Positions 1-5,383 of a stretch of 5,533 nt of DNA are shown one piece after another. Source of the stretch: DSWT01 sp035415725 (GTDB taxonomy: Bacteria > Chloroflexota > Anaerolineae > B4-G1 > SLSP01); NCBI GenBank assembly GCA_035415725.1, contig DAOOGN010000151.1, forward strand, positions 1 to 5,533, read 5' to 3'. The notes under the pieces were generated by a model. That model worked only from the letters and a program-made list of their open reading frames with translations, did not search any database and had not been told where the DNA came from. The position numbers and the translations under genes are program-made. The stretch's first letter is position 1; each line of letters starts with the position of its first letter.

Positions 1-140
1 TCCGCGGTTTGCTGGGACGATCCCTGGCAAGCATAACGCGGAGCGCCGCTTGGAGGCAGAGCGCCGCTTGGAGGCGGATCGCCGCTTGGAGCGGATCGCC
101 AGATCCGCGGTTTGCTGGGACGATCCCTGGCAAGCATAAC
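1..140. repeat. 37-bp perfect direct repeat pair (1-37 and 104-140)
   Basis: The 37 bases at 1-37, starting tccgcggtttgctggg and ending caagcataac, recur without a mismatch at 104-140, giving a 103-bp period. The 66 bp between the copies are filled mostly by short tandem units. The window opens exactly at the start of copy 1, so the array may continue to the left. Two identical copies suggest recent duplication or a maintained array. It does not look like CRISPR, because the intervening sequence is itself repetitive and is longer than usual for a spacer. Confidence 0.85.
41..100. repeat. 18-bp tandem repeat, about 3.4 units
   Basis: Units lie at 41-58 (gagcgccgcttggaggca), 59-76 (one base different), 77-93 (17 bp, starting gatcgccgcttgg) and a partial unit at 94-100 (gatcgcc). 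The array is nested between the two 37-bp direct repeats. The pattern fits slippage-type minisatellite growth. No function can be read from it. Confidence 0.8.
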
Positions 141-166
141 TGGGCGGGTATTTGCGCCGCGCCGTA

Positions 167-214
167 CGAGTCAGGCCAGTCAACTTGGCGAAACAATTTA
201 TTCCCTGCACCAGG
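167..214. repeat. 48-bp dispersed repeat, copy 1
   Basis: This stretch (core caacttggcg, then ttattccct, ending caccagg) aligns without gaps to the two tandem 48-bp copies at 5438-5485 and 5486-5533. It matches the first of those at 33 of the first 40 positions. All three copies have the same orientation. It is a dispersed intergenic repeat family present at both ends of the window. Its origin is unknown. Confidence 0.75.
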
Positions 215-321
215 CTTGACAAGGGTTTTGGTATGCCAGGGGCTTTGGGATGACGAGATAGGCGTGTTTCTTGAGCCTATCCCTCCTGCCCCCTTCTCCT
301 CCGCTTGCGAGCAGTATATTT

Positions 322-443
322 AGGACTTACGCAAATTTCCGTTTGTAGTGACGGCTTTAGCCGTTCTTAGCTCCTAAGAGACGCCTGAAGGCGTCACTAC
401 AAATCCTCCACCGCTTGATTCGAACCAGGCTTGCGTAAGTCCT
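322..443. mobile_element. 122-bp MITE-like element with 13-bp terminal inverted repeats
   Basis: The ends are a perfect inverted repeat: aggacttacgcaa at 322-334 and its reverse complement at 431-443. Inside is a second perfect inverted pair, tttgtagtgacg at 342-353 and its complement at 392-403. Three small hairpins lie within that: acggctttagccgt (351-364), cttag-ctc-ctaag (366-378) and gacgcc-tgaa-ggcgtc (380-395). There is no coding capacity. Small size, matched termini and nested palindromes fit a non-autonomous element moved by a transposase elsewhere, but a folded REP/BIME-type repeat would also look like this. I could not find a clear target-site duplication beside the termini. Confidence 0.7.
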
Positions 444-520
444 GTATTATAACACATCACCACCAGGTGTGTGGGGAAAGATGGACGGTCAAAAGTATCC
501 CGGGACTCAAAGCGGACCCT

Positions 521-547
521 TTGCTAATGCCTAATTTCGCATATAAT
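521..547 (+). promoter_or_regulatory. Candidate sigma-70-type promoter for the CNB gene
   Basis: A perfect TATAAT lies at 542-547. TTGCTA at 521-526 is a plausible -35 box, but the 15-bp spacer is shorter than ideal. Transcription would start near 554, leaving a leader of about 135 nt before the ATG at 689. No riboswitch-like fold was recognised in that leader. The call rests on motif match and position only. Confidence 0.4.
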
Positions 548-676
548 GGAAATAGGTACTTGAGAAGCTCATTATCAGGGTAAGGTTCGTCAACGGTGGG
601 ATGAAAATTTCTGCCGTAGAGAATATAGAGTTTTGGTTTTCTCTGTGGAATGTGTGTCCGCGGTGGCCATGGACCA

Positions 677-683
677 GGGAGGT
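677..683 (+). promoter_or_regulatory. Ribosome binding site deciding the CNB start
   Basis: gggaggt at 677-683 sits 5 nt before the ATG at 689. The earlier in-frame ATG at 650 has no comparable purine-rich site before it, so 689 is chosen as the start. Confidence 0.7.
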
Positions 684-688
684 ATGGG

Positions 689-1153
689 ATGGACATAACG
701 CCTTCTGTTTTGCATACGATGGATCTCTTCACGGGGTTGAGTGAAGAGCAGTTGACGGCGATTGCCAGGATCGGGCGGGTCGCCGGGTTTCATCGCGGCG
801 ATATTGTGATGCGCGAGGGCGAGCAGAGTACTTCCGTGTATGTCGTGTTGAAGGGGCAGATGGAGGTGGTCTCGGAGCTTGCGGAGAACACGACCAGCCT
901 GGTGATTTTGGGGACGGGGCAGAACTTCGGCGAGATGGCGTTGTTGGATGCCGGCCCGCGTTCGGCGACGATCCGCTGCATCTCTGCTGAGGCGACAGTG
1001 CTCATCTTTGATGGTGCCGCTCTACTGCATTTCTGGGAGCAGGAACCCAAGGTGGGCTACCGGATGATTTTCAACATTGCCCGCGACCTGGCGTTTAAGT
1101 TGCGCATCCGGAATTTGACGGCGGTGGTGCCCAATGAGGTGATGGACCTATGA
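689..1153 (+). CDS. Stand-alone cyclic-nucleotide-binding (Crp/Fnr-type CNB) domain protein
   Basis: This 154-residue protein is essentially one cNMP-binding domain, as in the sensor half of CRP/FNR or the regulatory subunit of PKA. A short N-terminal helix (MDLFTGLSEEQL, residues 11-22) leads into the beta-roll, with GDIVMREGE at 37-45. The phosphate-binding cassette at 80-96 has F80-G81-E82 followed by P90-R91-S92-A93-T94. The Glu and Arg that hold the ribose and cyclic phosphate in known family members are both present, so ligand binding is plausible. The C-terminal helix (about 119-143) corresponds to the hinge helix. No helix-turn-helix DNA-binding domain follows, so it is not a complete CRP-type regulator. 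The last codons overlap the next gene by 4 bp (ATGA). The likely role is cNMP sensing in the cytoplasm through an unseen partner. An in-frame start at 650 would add 13 residues but lacks a good ribosome binding site. Confidence 0.88.
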   Translation: MDITPSVLHTMDLFTGLSEEQLTAIARIGRVAGFHRGDIVMREGEQSTSVYVVLKGQMEVVSELAENTTSLVILGTGQNFGEMALLDAGPRSATIRCISAEATVLIFDGAALLHFWEQEPKVGYRMIFNIARDLAFKLRIRNLTAVVPNEVMDL

Positions 1154-1368
1154 TTTATAAAGTGAGTTATGTCATCGTGGGCGGGGAACGCCGGGGTGCG
1201 GTGATCAATCAGGACTATGCGCCGGAAGTCGGCGCGCAAGTGGAATTGGGCGACCAGCTATGTGAAATTCTGGAGGTCCAGGAGTTGGTGCCGCCGATGG
1301 GGGATTTTGCGTATCTCCACGTCACATGCCGCCCGCTGGGGAAGGTGCCCCCCGTCGCAGCTCCGTAA
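1150..1368 (+). CDS. Small beta-rich protein of unknown function, coupled to the CNB gene
   Basis: I do not recognise this 72-residue protein. Its start codon overlaps the stop of the CNB gene (ATGA at 1150-1153). A gaggtg site at 1136-1141, inside the CNB coding end, sits 8 nt before the start, so translation is probably coupled. The sequence alternates hydrophobic and polar residues in several short stretches (YKVSYVIV at 3-10, QVELGDQLCEILEV at 30-43, FAYLHVTC at 53-60) joined by Gly/Pro turns. This suggests a compact beta-barrel or SH3-like fold. There is no signal peptide, membrane segment or DNA-binding motif. Two cysteines (38 and 60) are present but form no metal-binding pattern. The overlap makes it a real gene despite its size and suggests it acts with the CNB protein. 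That link is inferred from position only. Confidence 0.75.
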   Translation: MIYKVSYVIVGGERRGAVINQDYAPEVGAQVELGDQLCEILEVQELVPPMGDFAYLHVTCRPLGKVPPVAAP

Positions 1369-1401
1369 AGCGCAGCAATCTGCATAGTGTCGTTCCTCAA
1401 C

Positions 1402-1427
1402 AAACCCCCGCCATAAGACGGGGGTTT
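1402..1427. terminator. Bidirectional terminator between convergent genes
   Basis: A perfect 9-bp stem pairs aaacccccg (1402-1410) with cgggggttt (1419-1427) across an 8-nt loop. It lies 33 nt after the stop of the rightward 72-residue gene and 15 nt beyond the stop of the leftward permease gene. The A-run and T-run at the stem base give a short U-tract in either direction, which fits shared intrinsic termination for both transcripts. Confidence 0.8.
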
Positions 1428-1442
1428 CGTTCGCCGCTGACC

Positions 1443-2921
1443 TTATCCTCGGCTCAAAAAAGCCAGCAGGAGCTGTGGTGTGATGTGCGTCTCGATCCAG
1501 GCCGCGAGCAGCAGCAGCGGGCAGACCACGCTGACCATGAGCTTGAGTAAGTGTCCCAATTCACGGATCATGCCGGGCACGCCGCCACCTTCGTCGGCCG
1601 GCGTCAGGATGATGTCCCCCATCCGCATGGCCTGTGCCGTCGCCAGAATGGCCGTCGGCAGTTCTACGATCCCGTGGGGAACCACGGTCGCCCCCAGGAA
1701 AAGCCAGGGATTGAACCCGACGTTGCCGATCTGCGCGATGATGTACACGATGATGGCTACGGGAGCCAGCAATAGCAGAAGCGCCAGGATGCCCAGGGAA
1801 AAGAGACCCAACAACGCCCCGACGAGAAGCGAGCGCACGTTGTTGAGAAAGACGGCCCAGGGAGAGAAGGAGGCCACCAGACCACTTTGGGATGCCAGCG
1901 ACTTAATGCTTTCCAGGTCGTGGATGGCGGTGACGTTGAAAGCCTCCGTCGGCAATGGAAAATGCGCTATGCCCCATTGACCTACGATCATGCCGCCGCC
2001 GAAAATGACCACGGTGGTGAGCAAGAGTTCAGGCCAAAGCCGGCGGATCAGGATGGGAATTTCTTTGGTGTACAGGGCCTTCAGCCCGTGATGGGGCCAC
2101 GCGGCTTCCCAAAAGGTGTGAGCGGCGTAGCGCAGGTTGAGCTGGTCAATGTCGTGGCCCAAAAGCTGCTCACGGTTGAAAACGCGGATTCCAAGCCGGA
2201 TGAGCAGGATGTCCAAGACCAGCAGGAACGCTACGATGAACCAGAGCGTGGTGTAGTTGGCGAAGAGCAAAAGACTGGCCTCGGCCTGCAAGAGGAACGC
2301 CATGGGAATGATGATAAAGCTGGCGAGCAGGTTAGCCGCGCGCACGCTCGTGGATTGGCTGGAGACAATGACGGCCCCGGCGACCATCACCAGGGCTTCG
2401 GTGGTCGAGAGGCCCATCGAGATCAGCAGCAGCGACGATGTGGGGCGCCAGTTCATTGAATACGTCAGCAACAGCAGATAGACAGCCATCCCCAAATAAC
2501 TGGCGAGGATAGGTGGAATGGTCGCCGCGAGCAATTTGCCGATGTACAGTTGTAGATCGGTCAGCGGCGTTGCCAGGAGCGACTCCAGACTGTGGCGTTC
2601 TTTTTCCCCGCTGAACGTTTCCAGTGCGATCACCAGCGAAAACGAGCTGGGGAAGAAGCCGACCACCAGCATCAGAAATGGCAAGAGGCGCTCTATGATC
2701 AAATTGGCGCCGTATTGGTTGACGAAATTCATGCCCCGGCTGGCGGCGAGGTTCGCCAGGAACGGAAAAGCTGTCACCAGGATGACAATGGGCAGGACGA
2801 TGCGCCAGTCCCGCAAGGTATCCTTGATCTCCCGGCGCGTAATCACCAGGATTGGCCCGACGGTTTCCTCCAGGTGTGACCACAAGCCGGCGCTGCCAGA
2901 CTTCTCCCACGTTTGAATCAT
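1443..2921 (-). CDS. ABC-2 type transporter permease fused to a SpoIIM-family membrane domain
   Basis: The 492-residue membrane protein has two parts. Residues 1-250 are an ABC-2 permease: a cytoplasmic N-terminus (ITRREIKDTLRDWR, 27-40), a first membrane segment at about 41-60, and about five more (79-101, 130-152, 164-188, 197-213, 224-244). Between segments 2 and 3 is the ABC-2 hallmark loop, FSGEKERHSLESLLATPL (103-120). Residues about 280-490 resemble SpoIIM/DUF95: F358-L-N-N-V-R, hydrophobic segments at 364-398, then V414-P-H-G-I-V-E-L-P and I476-E-T-H-I-T-P. These PHG-x-x-E-L-P and E-x-x-x-TP patterns are characteristic of that family. ABC-2 permeases are usually shorter and made of the first part alone. 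The gene starts 3 nt after the ATPase gene, and its gaggagg site lies inside the ATPase's last codons, so the two are coupled. Substrate and direction are unknown; export is usual for the family. Confidence 0.88.
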   Translation of the reverse strand: MIQTWEKSGSAGLWSHLEETVGPILVITRREIKDTLRDWRIVLPIVILVTAFPFLANLAASRGMNFVNQYGANLIIERLLPFLMLVVGFFPSSFSLVIALETFSGEKERHSLESLLATPLTDLQLYIGKLLAATIPPILASYLGMAVYLLLLTYSMNWRPTSSLLLISMGLSTTEALVMVAGAVIVSSQSTSVRAANLLASFIIIPMAFLLQAEASLLLFANYTTLWFIVAFLLVLDILLIRLGIRVFNREQLLGHDIDQLNLRYAAHTFWEAAWPHHGLKALYTKEIPILIRRLWPELLLTTVVIFGGGMIVGQWGIAHFPLPTEAFNVTAIHDLESIKSLASQSGLVASFSPWAVFLNNVRSLLVGALLGLFSLGILALLLLLAPVAIIVYIIAQIGNVGFNPWLFLGATVVPHGIVELPTAILATAQAMRMGDIILTPADEGGGVPGMIRELGHLLKLMVSVVCPLLLLAAWIETHITPQLLLAFLSRG

Positions 2922-2924
2922 CCC

Positions 2925-3842
2925 TTATGCCTCCTCGACCACGCGCAGATAGACGGCTTCCAGGCTTTGGGCGACCTCGCTCAACATCACCACCGGAATG
3001 TCGGCGGCGGTGAGGGCGTGCAGGAGGGCGGGATTCGTCGCCGTGGGATCGGGGGTGCTGTAGCGGACCCAATCACCGTTGCTGTCTTGGACGGTGGCAA
3101 AACTGGCGATCAAGGCCATGACGCCGTTGTGTACCGGTTTGAGAAGGCGAATTTCCATCAGCGGCGGTCCCAGCAGTCGCGCCTTTAGTTCGGCGGACGT
3201 GCCTTGTTCGATAATTCGCCCCTGGCGGATGATGGCAATGCGGTCGGCTAACTCCTCAGCTTCCGGCAGATTGTGGGTACAGACGATAATGGTGCGCTCA
3301 TTGCTGCGCAACTGGATGATGGCATTGCGGACCAGCCGCGCGCTTTCCGGGTCCATCGCCGAGGTCGGTTCATCGAACAATAGGACGGGAGGATCATGCA
3401 ACAGAGTGCGCATCAACGCGATTTTCTGCGCCATTCCTTTGGAATATTCCCCCAGGCGTCGGTCGAGAGCTTCGGTGATTTTGAACGTATCGGCAAGGAA
3501 AGCTATGCGTTCCTTCCGCGCTGTGGCGGATAGCCCGCGCAACTGCCCGAAGAAGTCCAGGTACTCGCGCCCCGACATCCGGCTGTACAGACCCGGCGCT
3601 TCGGTGAGCATGCCGACGTTGCGGCGCACCAGGGGGCCTTGCGTTGCCACATCATATCCGGCGACGCGCGCCCGCCCGCCGGTCGGTTTGAGGATTGAGG
3701 ACAGCATCCGGATCGTGGTGGTCTTTCCCGCGCCGTTGGGCCCCAACAAGGCCAGAACTTCGCCGGGCCGCACGGTCAACGTGATGTTGTCCACGGCCAG
3801 CAGGGTGTCAAATTGCTTGCTTAATGCTTCGACTTCGATCAT
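2925..3842 (-). CDS. ABC transporter ATP-binding protein (NatA/CcmA/DrrA-type)
   Basis: The 305-residue ATPase partners the ABC-2 permease encoded just after it. Walker A is GPNGAGKT (34-41), the signature motif is YSKGMAQK (133-140), Walker B with catalytic Glu is VLLFDEPT (153-160), the D-loop is SAMD (161-164) and the H-loop His is H190. The usual Q-loop glutamine position reads Glu81 (LTEAPGLY), a variant I believe occurs in other ABC-2 exporter ATPases. Residues after about 225 form the extra C-terminal domain common in this subfamily. The start at 3842 is chosen because the family begins right at MIEVEALSKQF and an aagga site lies 7 nt upstream. A longer in-frame start at 4007 would add 55 residues that run back through the promoter and intergenic hairpins, so it is rejected. 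All ATPase motifs are intact, so the protein should be active. Substrate unknown. Confidence 0.92.
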   Translation of the reverse strand: MIEVEALSKQFDTLLAVDNITLTVRPGEVLALLGPNGAGKTTTIRMLSSILKPTGGRARVAGYDVATQGPLVRRNVGMLTEAPGLYSRMSGREYLDFFGQLRGLSATARKERIAFLADTFKITEALDRRLGEYSKGMAQKIALMRTLLHDPPVLLFDEPTSAMDPESARLVRNAIIQLRSNERTIIVCTHNLPEAEELADRIAIIRQGRIIEQGTSAELKARLLGPPLMEIRLLKPVHNGVMALIASFATVQDSNGDWVRYSTPDPTATNPALLHALTAADIPVVMLSEVAQSLEAVYLRVVEEA

Positions 3843-3872
3843 GCCGCCATCCTTCCCTGAAAGGTAGCCCCA

Positions 3873-3900
3873 ATTATACCACGATAAAAAGAGCTGACGG
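3873..3900 (-). promoter_or_regulatory. Promoter of the ABC transporter operon
   Basis: On the minus strand a perfect TATAAT -10 box lies at 3873-3878. A weak -35, CCGTCA at 3895-3900, lies 16 bp away and matches TTGACA at three positions. Transcription would begin near 3866, giving a leader of about 24 nt before the ATG at 3842. The perfect -10 and the short distance make it credible; the poor -35 suggests an activator or an extended contact. Confidence 0.55.
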
Positions 3901-3912
3901 GTTTTTCCGCAC

Positions 3913-3926
3913 CCATGCAGGCATGG
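3913..3926. promoter_or_regulatory. Palindrome upstream of the ABC promoter, possible operator
   Basis: ccatgc-ag-gcatgg is a perfect 6+6 bp palindrome with a 2-bp centre. It is centred about 54 bp before the predicted ABC operon start site, a position used by transcription activators. No regulator-specific consensus was recognised, and a chance palindrome is possible. Confidence 0.25.
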
Positions 3927-3949
3927 ACGGCAAGGATGACAGCTTTTGG

Positions 3950-3972
3950 AGGGCGAATTGGCAATTCGTCCT
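3950..3972. repeat. Hairpin repeat around cgaatt-ggc-aattcg
   Basis: A 10-bp stem with one G-U pair (as read on the plus strand) surrounds a 3-nt loop, agggcgaatt on one side and aattcgtcct on the other. It resembles the small palindromic intergenic repeats scattered through many genomes. It lies upstream of the ABC promoter, so it is not that operon's terminator. Confidence 0.5.
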
Positions 3973-4009
3973 ACACGGCAAGACACTCGACCGGTTAAGG
4001 ACGCCAAAT

Positions 4010-4031
4010 CCCTGCCCTTGTTCGGGCGGGG
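4010..4031. repeat. GC-rich hairpin
   Basis: ccctgccc (4010-4017) pairs with gggcgggg (4024-4031) through 8 positions, one of them G-U, across a 6-nt loop. No U-tract follows on either strand. Role unknown; it may strengthen termination after ftsZ. Confidence 0.45.
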
Positions 4032-4097
4032 TCCCCCCAGCGACGCAAAACCGCCCGTAACCGTTTAGTTCTGTGAGTACTGTGTGCTGGGAGAAAA

Positions 4098-4140
4098 TTT
4101 CCCCTCCTCCCCCAGCGAAAACGCTGGGGAGGGGGAGAAA
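4098..4140. repeat. Long imperfect hairpin, C-rich arm and G-rich arm
   Basis: An 8-bp stem around an aaaa loop (cccccagcg / cgctgggg, loop at 4118-4121) extends outward, after one bulged base and one mismatch, to tttc (4098-4101) pairing with gaaa (4137-4140). The result is close to 20 bp of pairing. It sits just past the likely ftsZ terminator. It could be a second termination structure or a mobile intergenic hairpin repeat. Confidence 0.6.
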
Positions 4141-4146
4141 CATAAG

Positions 4147-4185
4147 GGGTTTTTGCCGGCAGACGCAGCCCGCCGGCAAAAACCC
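4147..4185 (-). terminator. Likely ftsZ terminator, 14-bp perfect stem
   Basis: gggtttttgccggc (4147-4160) pairs perfectly with gccggcaaaaaccc (4172-4185) around an 11-nt loop. It begins 48 nt beyond the ftsZ stop codon. The A/T runs lie inside the stem rather than as a trailing U-tract, so it is not a textbook intrinsic terminator, but the strong stem and its place fit a 3' end or a 3' stabilising hairpin. Confidence 0.65.
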
Positions 4186-4232
4186 ACGAATCTGCGCATG
4201 GCTAACGGGTGTGGAATCTCTGCCTCGATGTA

Positions 4233-5318
4233 CTAGCGTCTGCTGTTGGCAGCCTTGCGCAGGAAAGCAGGGATCTCGACGTTGCCGGAGTCTATCATGC
4301 TGACGTTGAAAAGTTCGTGCGCCTCAACGTGGCGCGGCTGCGGCTGCACACGCACCCGTTCCTGTTTCTCGTCACTGTCGAAGCCGGTCGCAATCACCGT
4401 GATGCGTACTTCGTCATTCATCGATTTGTCGATGACGGCGCCGAAGATCAGGTTGACATCGGGGTGCGCCGTCTCGCGGATAATCGAGGCCGCCTCGTTG
4501 ACCTCAAAGAGCGTCAGATTTTCGCCGCCGGTGATGTTGAAGAGGATGCCGCGGGCGCCATCGATGGTGATGTCCAACAGACGGCTGGAGATAGCCTGCT
4601 GGGCAGCTTCGAGCGAACGATTGTCCCCGGAGGCCGTCCCTACGGCCATCAGCGCCGCGCCGCCTTCCTGCATGATGGCCTTCACATCGGCGAAGTCCAG
4701 GTTGATCAGGCCGGGCACGGTGATGACTTCGGTGATGCCCTGGATGCCCTGACGCAGCACGTCATCGGCGACGCGGAAGGCGTCGGTGAGGCTCACACGC
4801 TTCTCGGTGATCTCGAGCAGCCGGTCGTTGGGGATCACGATGAGCGTATCGACCACCTGCTTGAGCGCCTCAATGCCTTCCATCGCCGAGCGGGCGCGCT
4901 TGGCTCCTTCGAAGGCGAAGGGGCGCGTCACCACGCCGATGGTGAGTGCTTTGAGTTCCTCCTTGGCGATACGGGCGATCGTAGGGGCCGCGCCCGTTCC
5001 TGTTCCTCCACCCATACCGGCGGTGATGAAGACCATGTCGGAACCTTGCAGCACGTCGCGGATATCGTCTTGCGACTCCTCAGCAGCCTTACGGCCTTCC
5101 TCAGGATTTCCGCCTGCTCCCAGTCCGCGTGTCACGCCGTCGCCGATGCGCAGCAGCTTGGGCGCATTGCACAGCATCAACGCCTGCGCGTCGGTGTTGA
5201 CGGCGATAAAATCTACTCCTTGCAGTCCCTCGGCGATCATGCGGTTGACGGCATTGCTGCCGCCGCCGCCTACACCGACCACGCGGATTTGCGCAAAGTT
5301 CTCTCCTATATTAGCCAT
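4233..5318 (-). CDS. ftsZ: Cell division GTPase FtsZ
   Basis: FtsZ is the tubulin-like GTPase that polymerises into the Z-ring at midcell. The 361-residue protein is complete. The N-terminal nucleotide-binding fold starts with IRVVGVGGGGSNAVNRM (11-27). The GTP-binding tubulin signature GGGTGTG is at 103-109. The T7 loop NLDFAD (206-211) carries the two aspartates that complete the active site of the neighbouring subunit. The C-terminal conserved peptide EIPAFLR (348-354), which binds FtsA-type partners, is present. The linker before it (about 315-345) is short. The start at 5318 is chosen because aaggaggtg, a full match to the 16S 3' end, lies 5 nt upstream and homologues begin about 10-15 residues before the IRVVG strand. 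An in-frame ATG at 5375 with its own aaaggag site would add 19 residues. No ftsA is adjacent: upstream DNA to the window edge is repeats. Confidence 0.97.
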   Translation of the reverse strand: MANIGENFAQIRVVGVGGGGSNAVNRMIAEGLQGVDFIAVNTDAQALMLCNAPKLLRIGDGVTRGLGAGGNPEEGRKAAEESQDDIRDVLQGSDMVFITAGMGGGTGTGAAPTIARIAKEELKALTIGVVTRPFAFEGAKRARSAMEGIEALKQVVDTLIVIPNDRLLEITEKRVSLTDAFRVADDVLRQGIQGITEVITVPGLINLDFADVKAIMQEGGAALMAVGTASGDNRSLEAAQQAISSRLLDITIDGARGILFNITGGENLTLFEVNEAASIIRETAHPDVNLIFGAVIDKSMNDEVRITVIATGFDSDEKQERVRVQPQPRHVEAHELFNVSMIDSGNVEIPAFLRKAANSRR

Positions 5319-5323
5319 TTTGA

Positions 5324-5332
5324 CACCTCCTT
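5324..5332 (-). promoter_or_regulatory. Perfect Shine-Dalgarno site of ftsZ
   Basis: aaggaggtg on the minus strand matches the anti-Shine-Dalgarno tail over nine bases, 5 nt before the ATG at 5318. This is the main reason for preferring that start. Confidence 0.85.
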
Positions 5333-5383
5333 CACTGTGTTGTTTTCTGTGAGACGATAAACTACTATAATTCATGGCCGTTT

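Larger units (their letters stand above)
1..688. other. Gene-free, repeat-rich region
   Basis: No reading frame here looks like a real gene. The frames that stay open run through direct repeats and through the inverted-repeat element, and their translations are low-complexity (runs such as repeated Ser-Ala-Ala-Trp). The region holds a 37-bp direct repeat pair with 18-bp tandem units between the copies (1-140), one 48-bp dispersed repeat (167-214), a MITE-like element (322-443) and a candidate promoter with leader for the downstream CNB gene (521-688). I see nothing recognisable in 215-321. Confidence 0.75.
3843..4232. other. Non-coding spacer between ftsZ and the ABC operon, with four hairpins
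   Basis: This 390-bp stretch has no credible gene. The open frames crossing it pass through inverted repeats and have no recognisable content. It holds the ABC operon promoter (3873-3900), a 14-bp palindrome (3913-3926) and four hairpins, at 3950-3972, 4010-4031, 4098-4140 and 4147-4185. The last two lie nearest the end of ftsZ. Confidence 0.75.

Noticed and set aside
1..140. CRISPR array from the 37-bp repeats
   Set aside because: There are only two repeats, and the 66-bp intervening sequence is itself tandemly repeated, not a unique spacer. No cas gene is present.
216..221. TTGACA on the plus strand as a -35 box
   Set aside because: No -10-like hexamer lies 15-19 bp downstream.
9..323. 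104-codon plus-strand frame at the left end
   Set aside because: It runs through direct repeats, the 18-bp tandem units and the 48-bp repeat. The product is low-complexity and has no ribosome binding site.
2332..3072. 246-codon minus-strand frame overlapping the permease and ATPase genes
   Set aside because: It is out of frame with both genes, which carry clear family motifs. Its translation is Arg/Gly/Pro-rich with no domain.
3843..4007. Longer N-terminus for the ABC ATPase
   Set aside because: The extra 55 residues have no family counterpart and cross a perfect TATAAT promoter box and a hairpin repeat. The start at 3842 has a ribosome binding site.
3874..4179. 101-codon minus-strand frame in the ftsZ-ABC spacer
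   Set aside because: It is made of inverted repeats and the ABC promoter region, and no domain is seen.
4209..5360. Long open frame of 383 codons on the plus strand
   Set aside because: It is the exact antisense of ftsZ, whose motifs are all intact on the minus strand. The plus-strand translation has no recognisable domain; the open frame follows from GC-rich codon use.
5366..5371. Plus-strand TATAAT inside the ftsZ leader as a divergent promoter
   Set aside because: No good -35 at proper spacing, and it would only read into the 48-bp repeats within this window.
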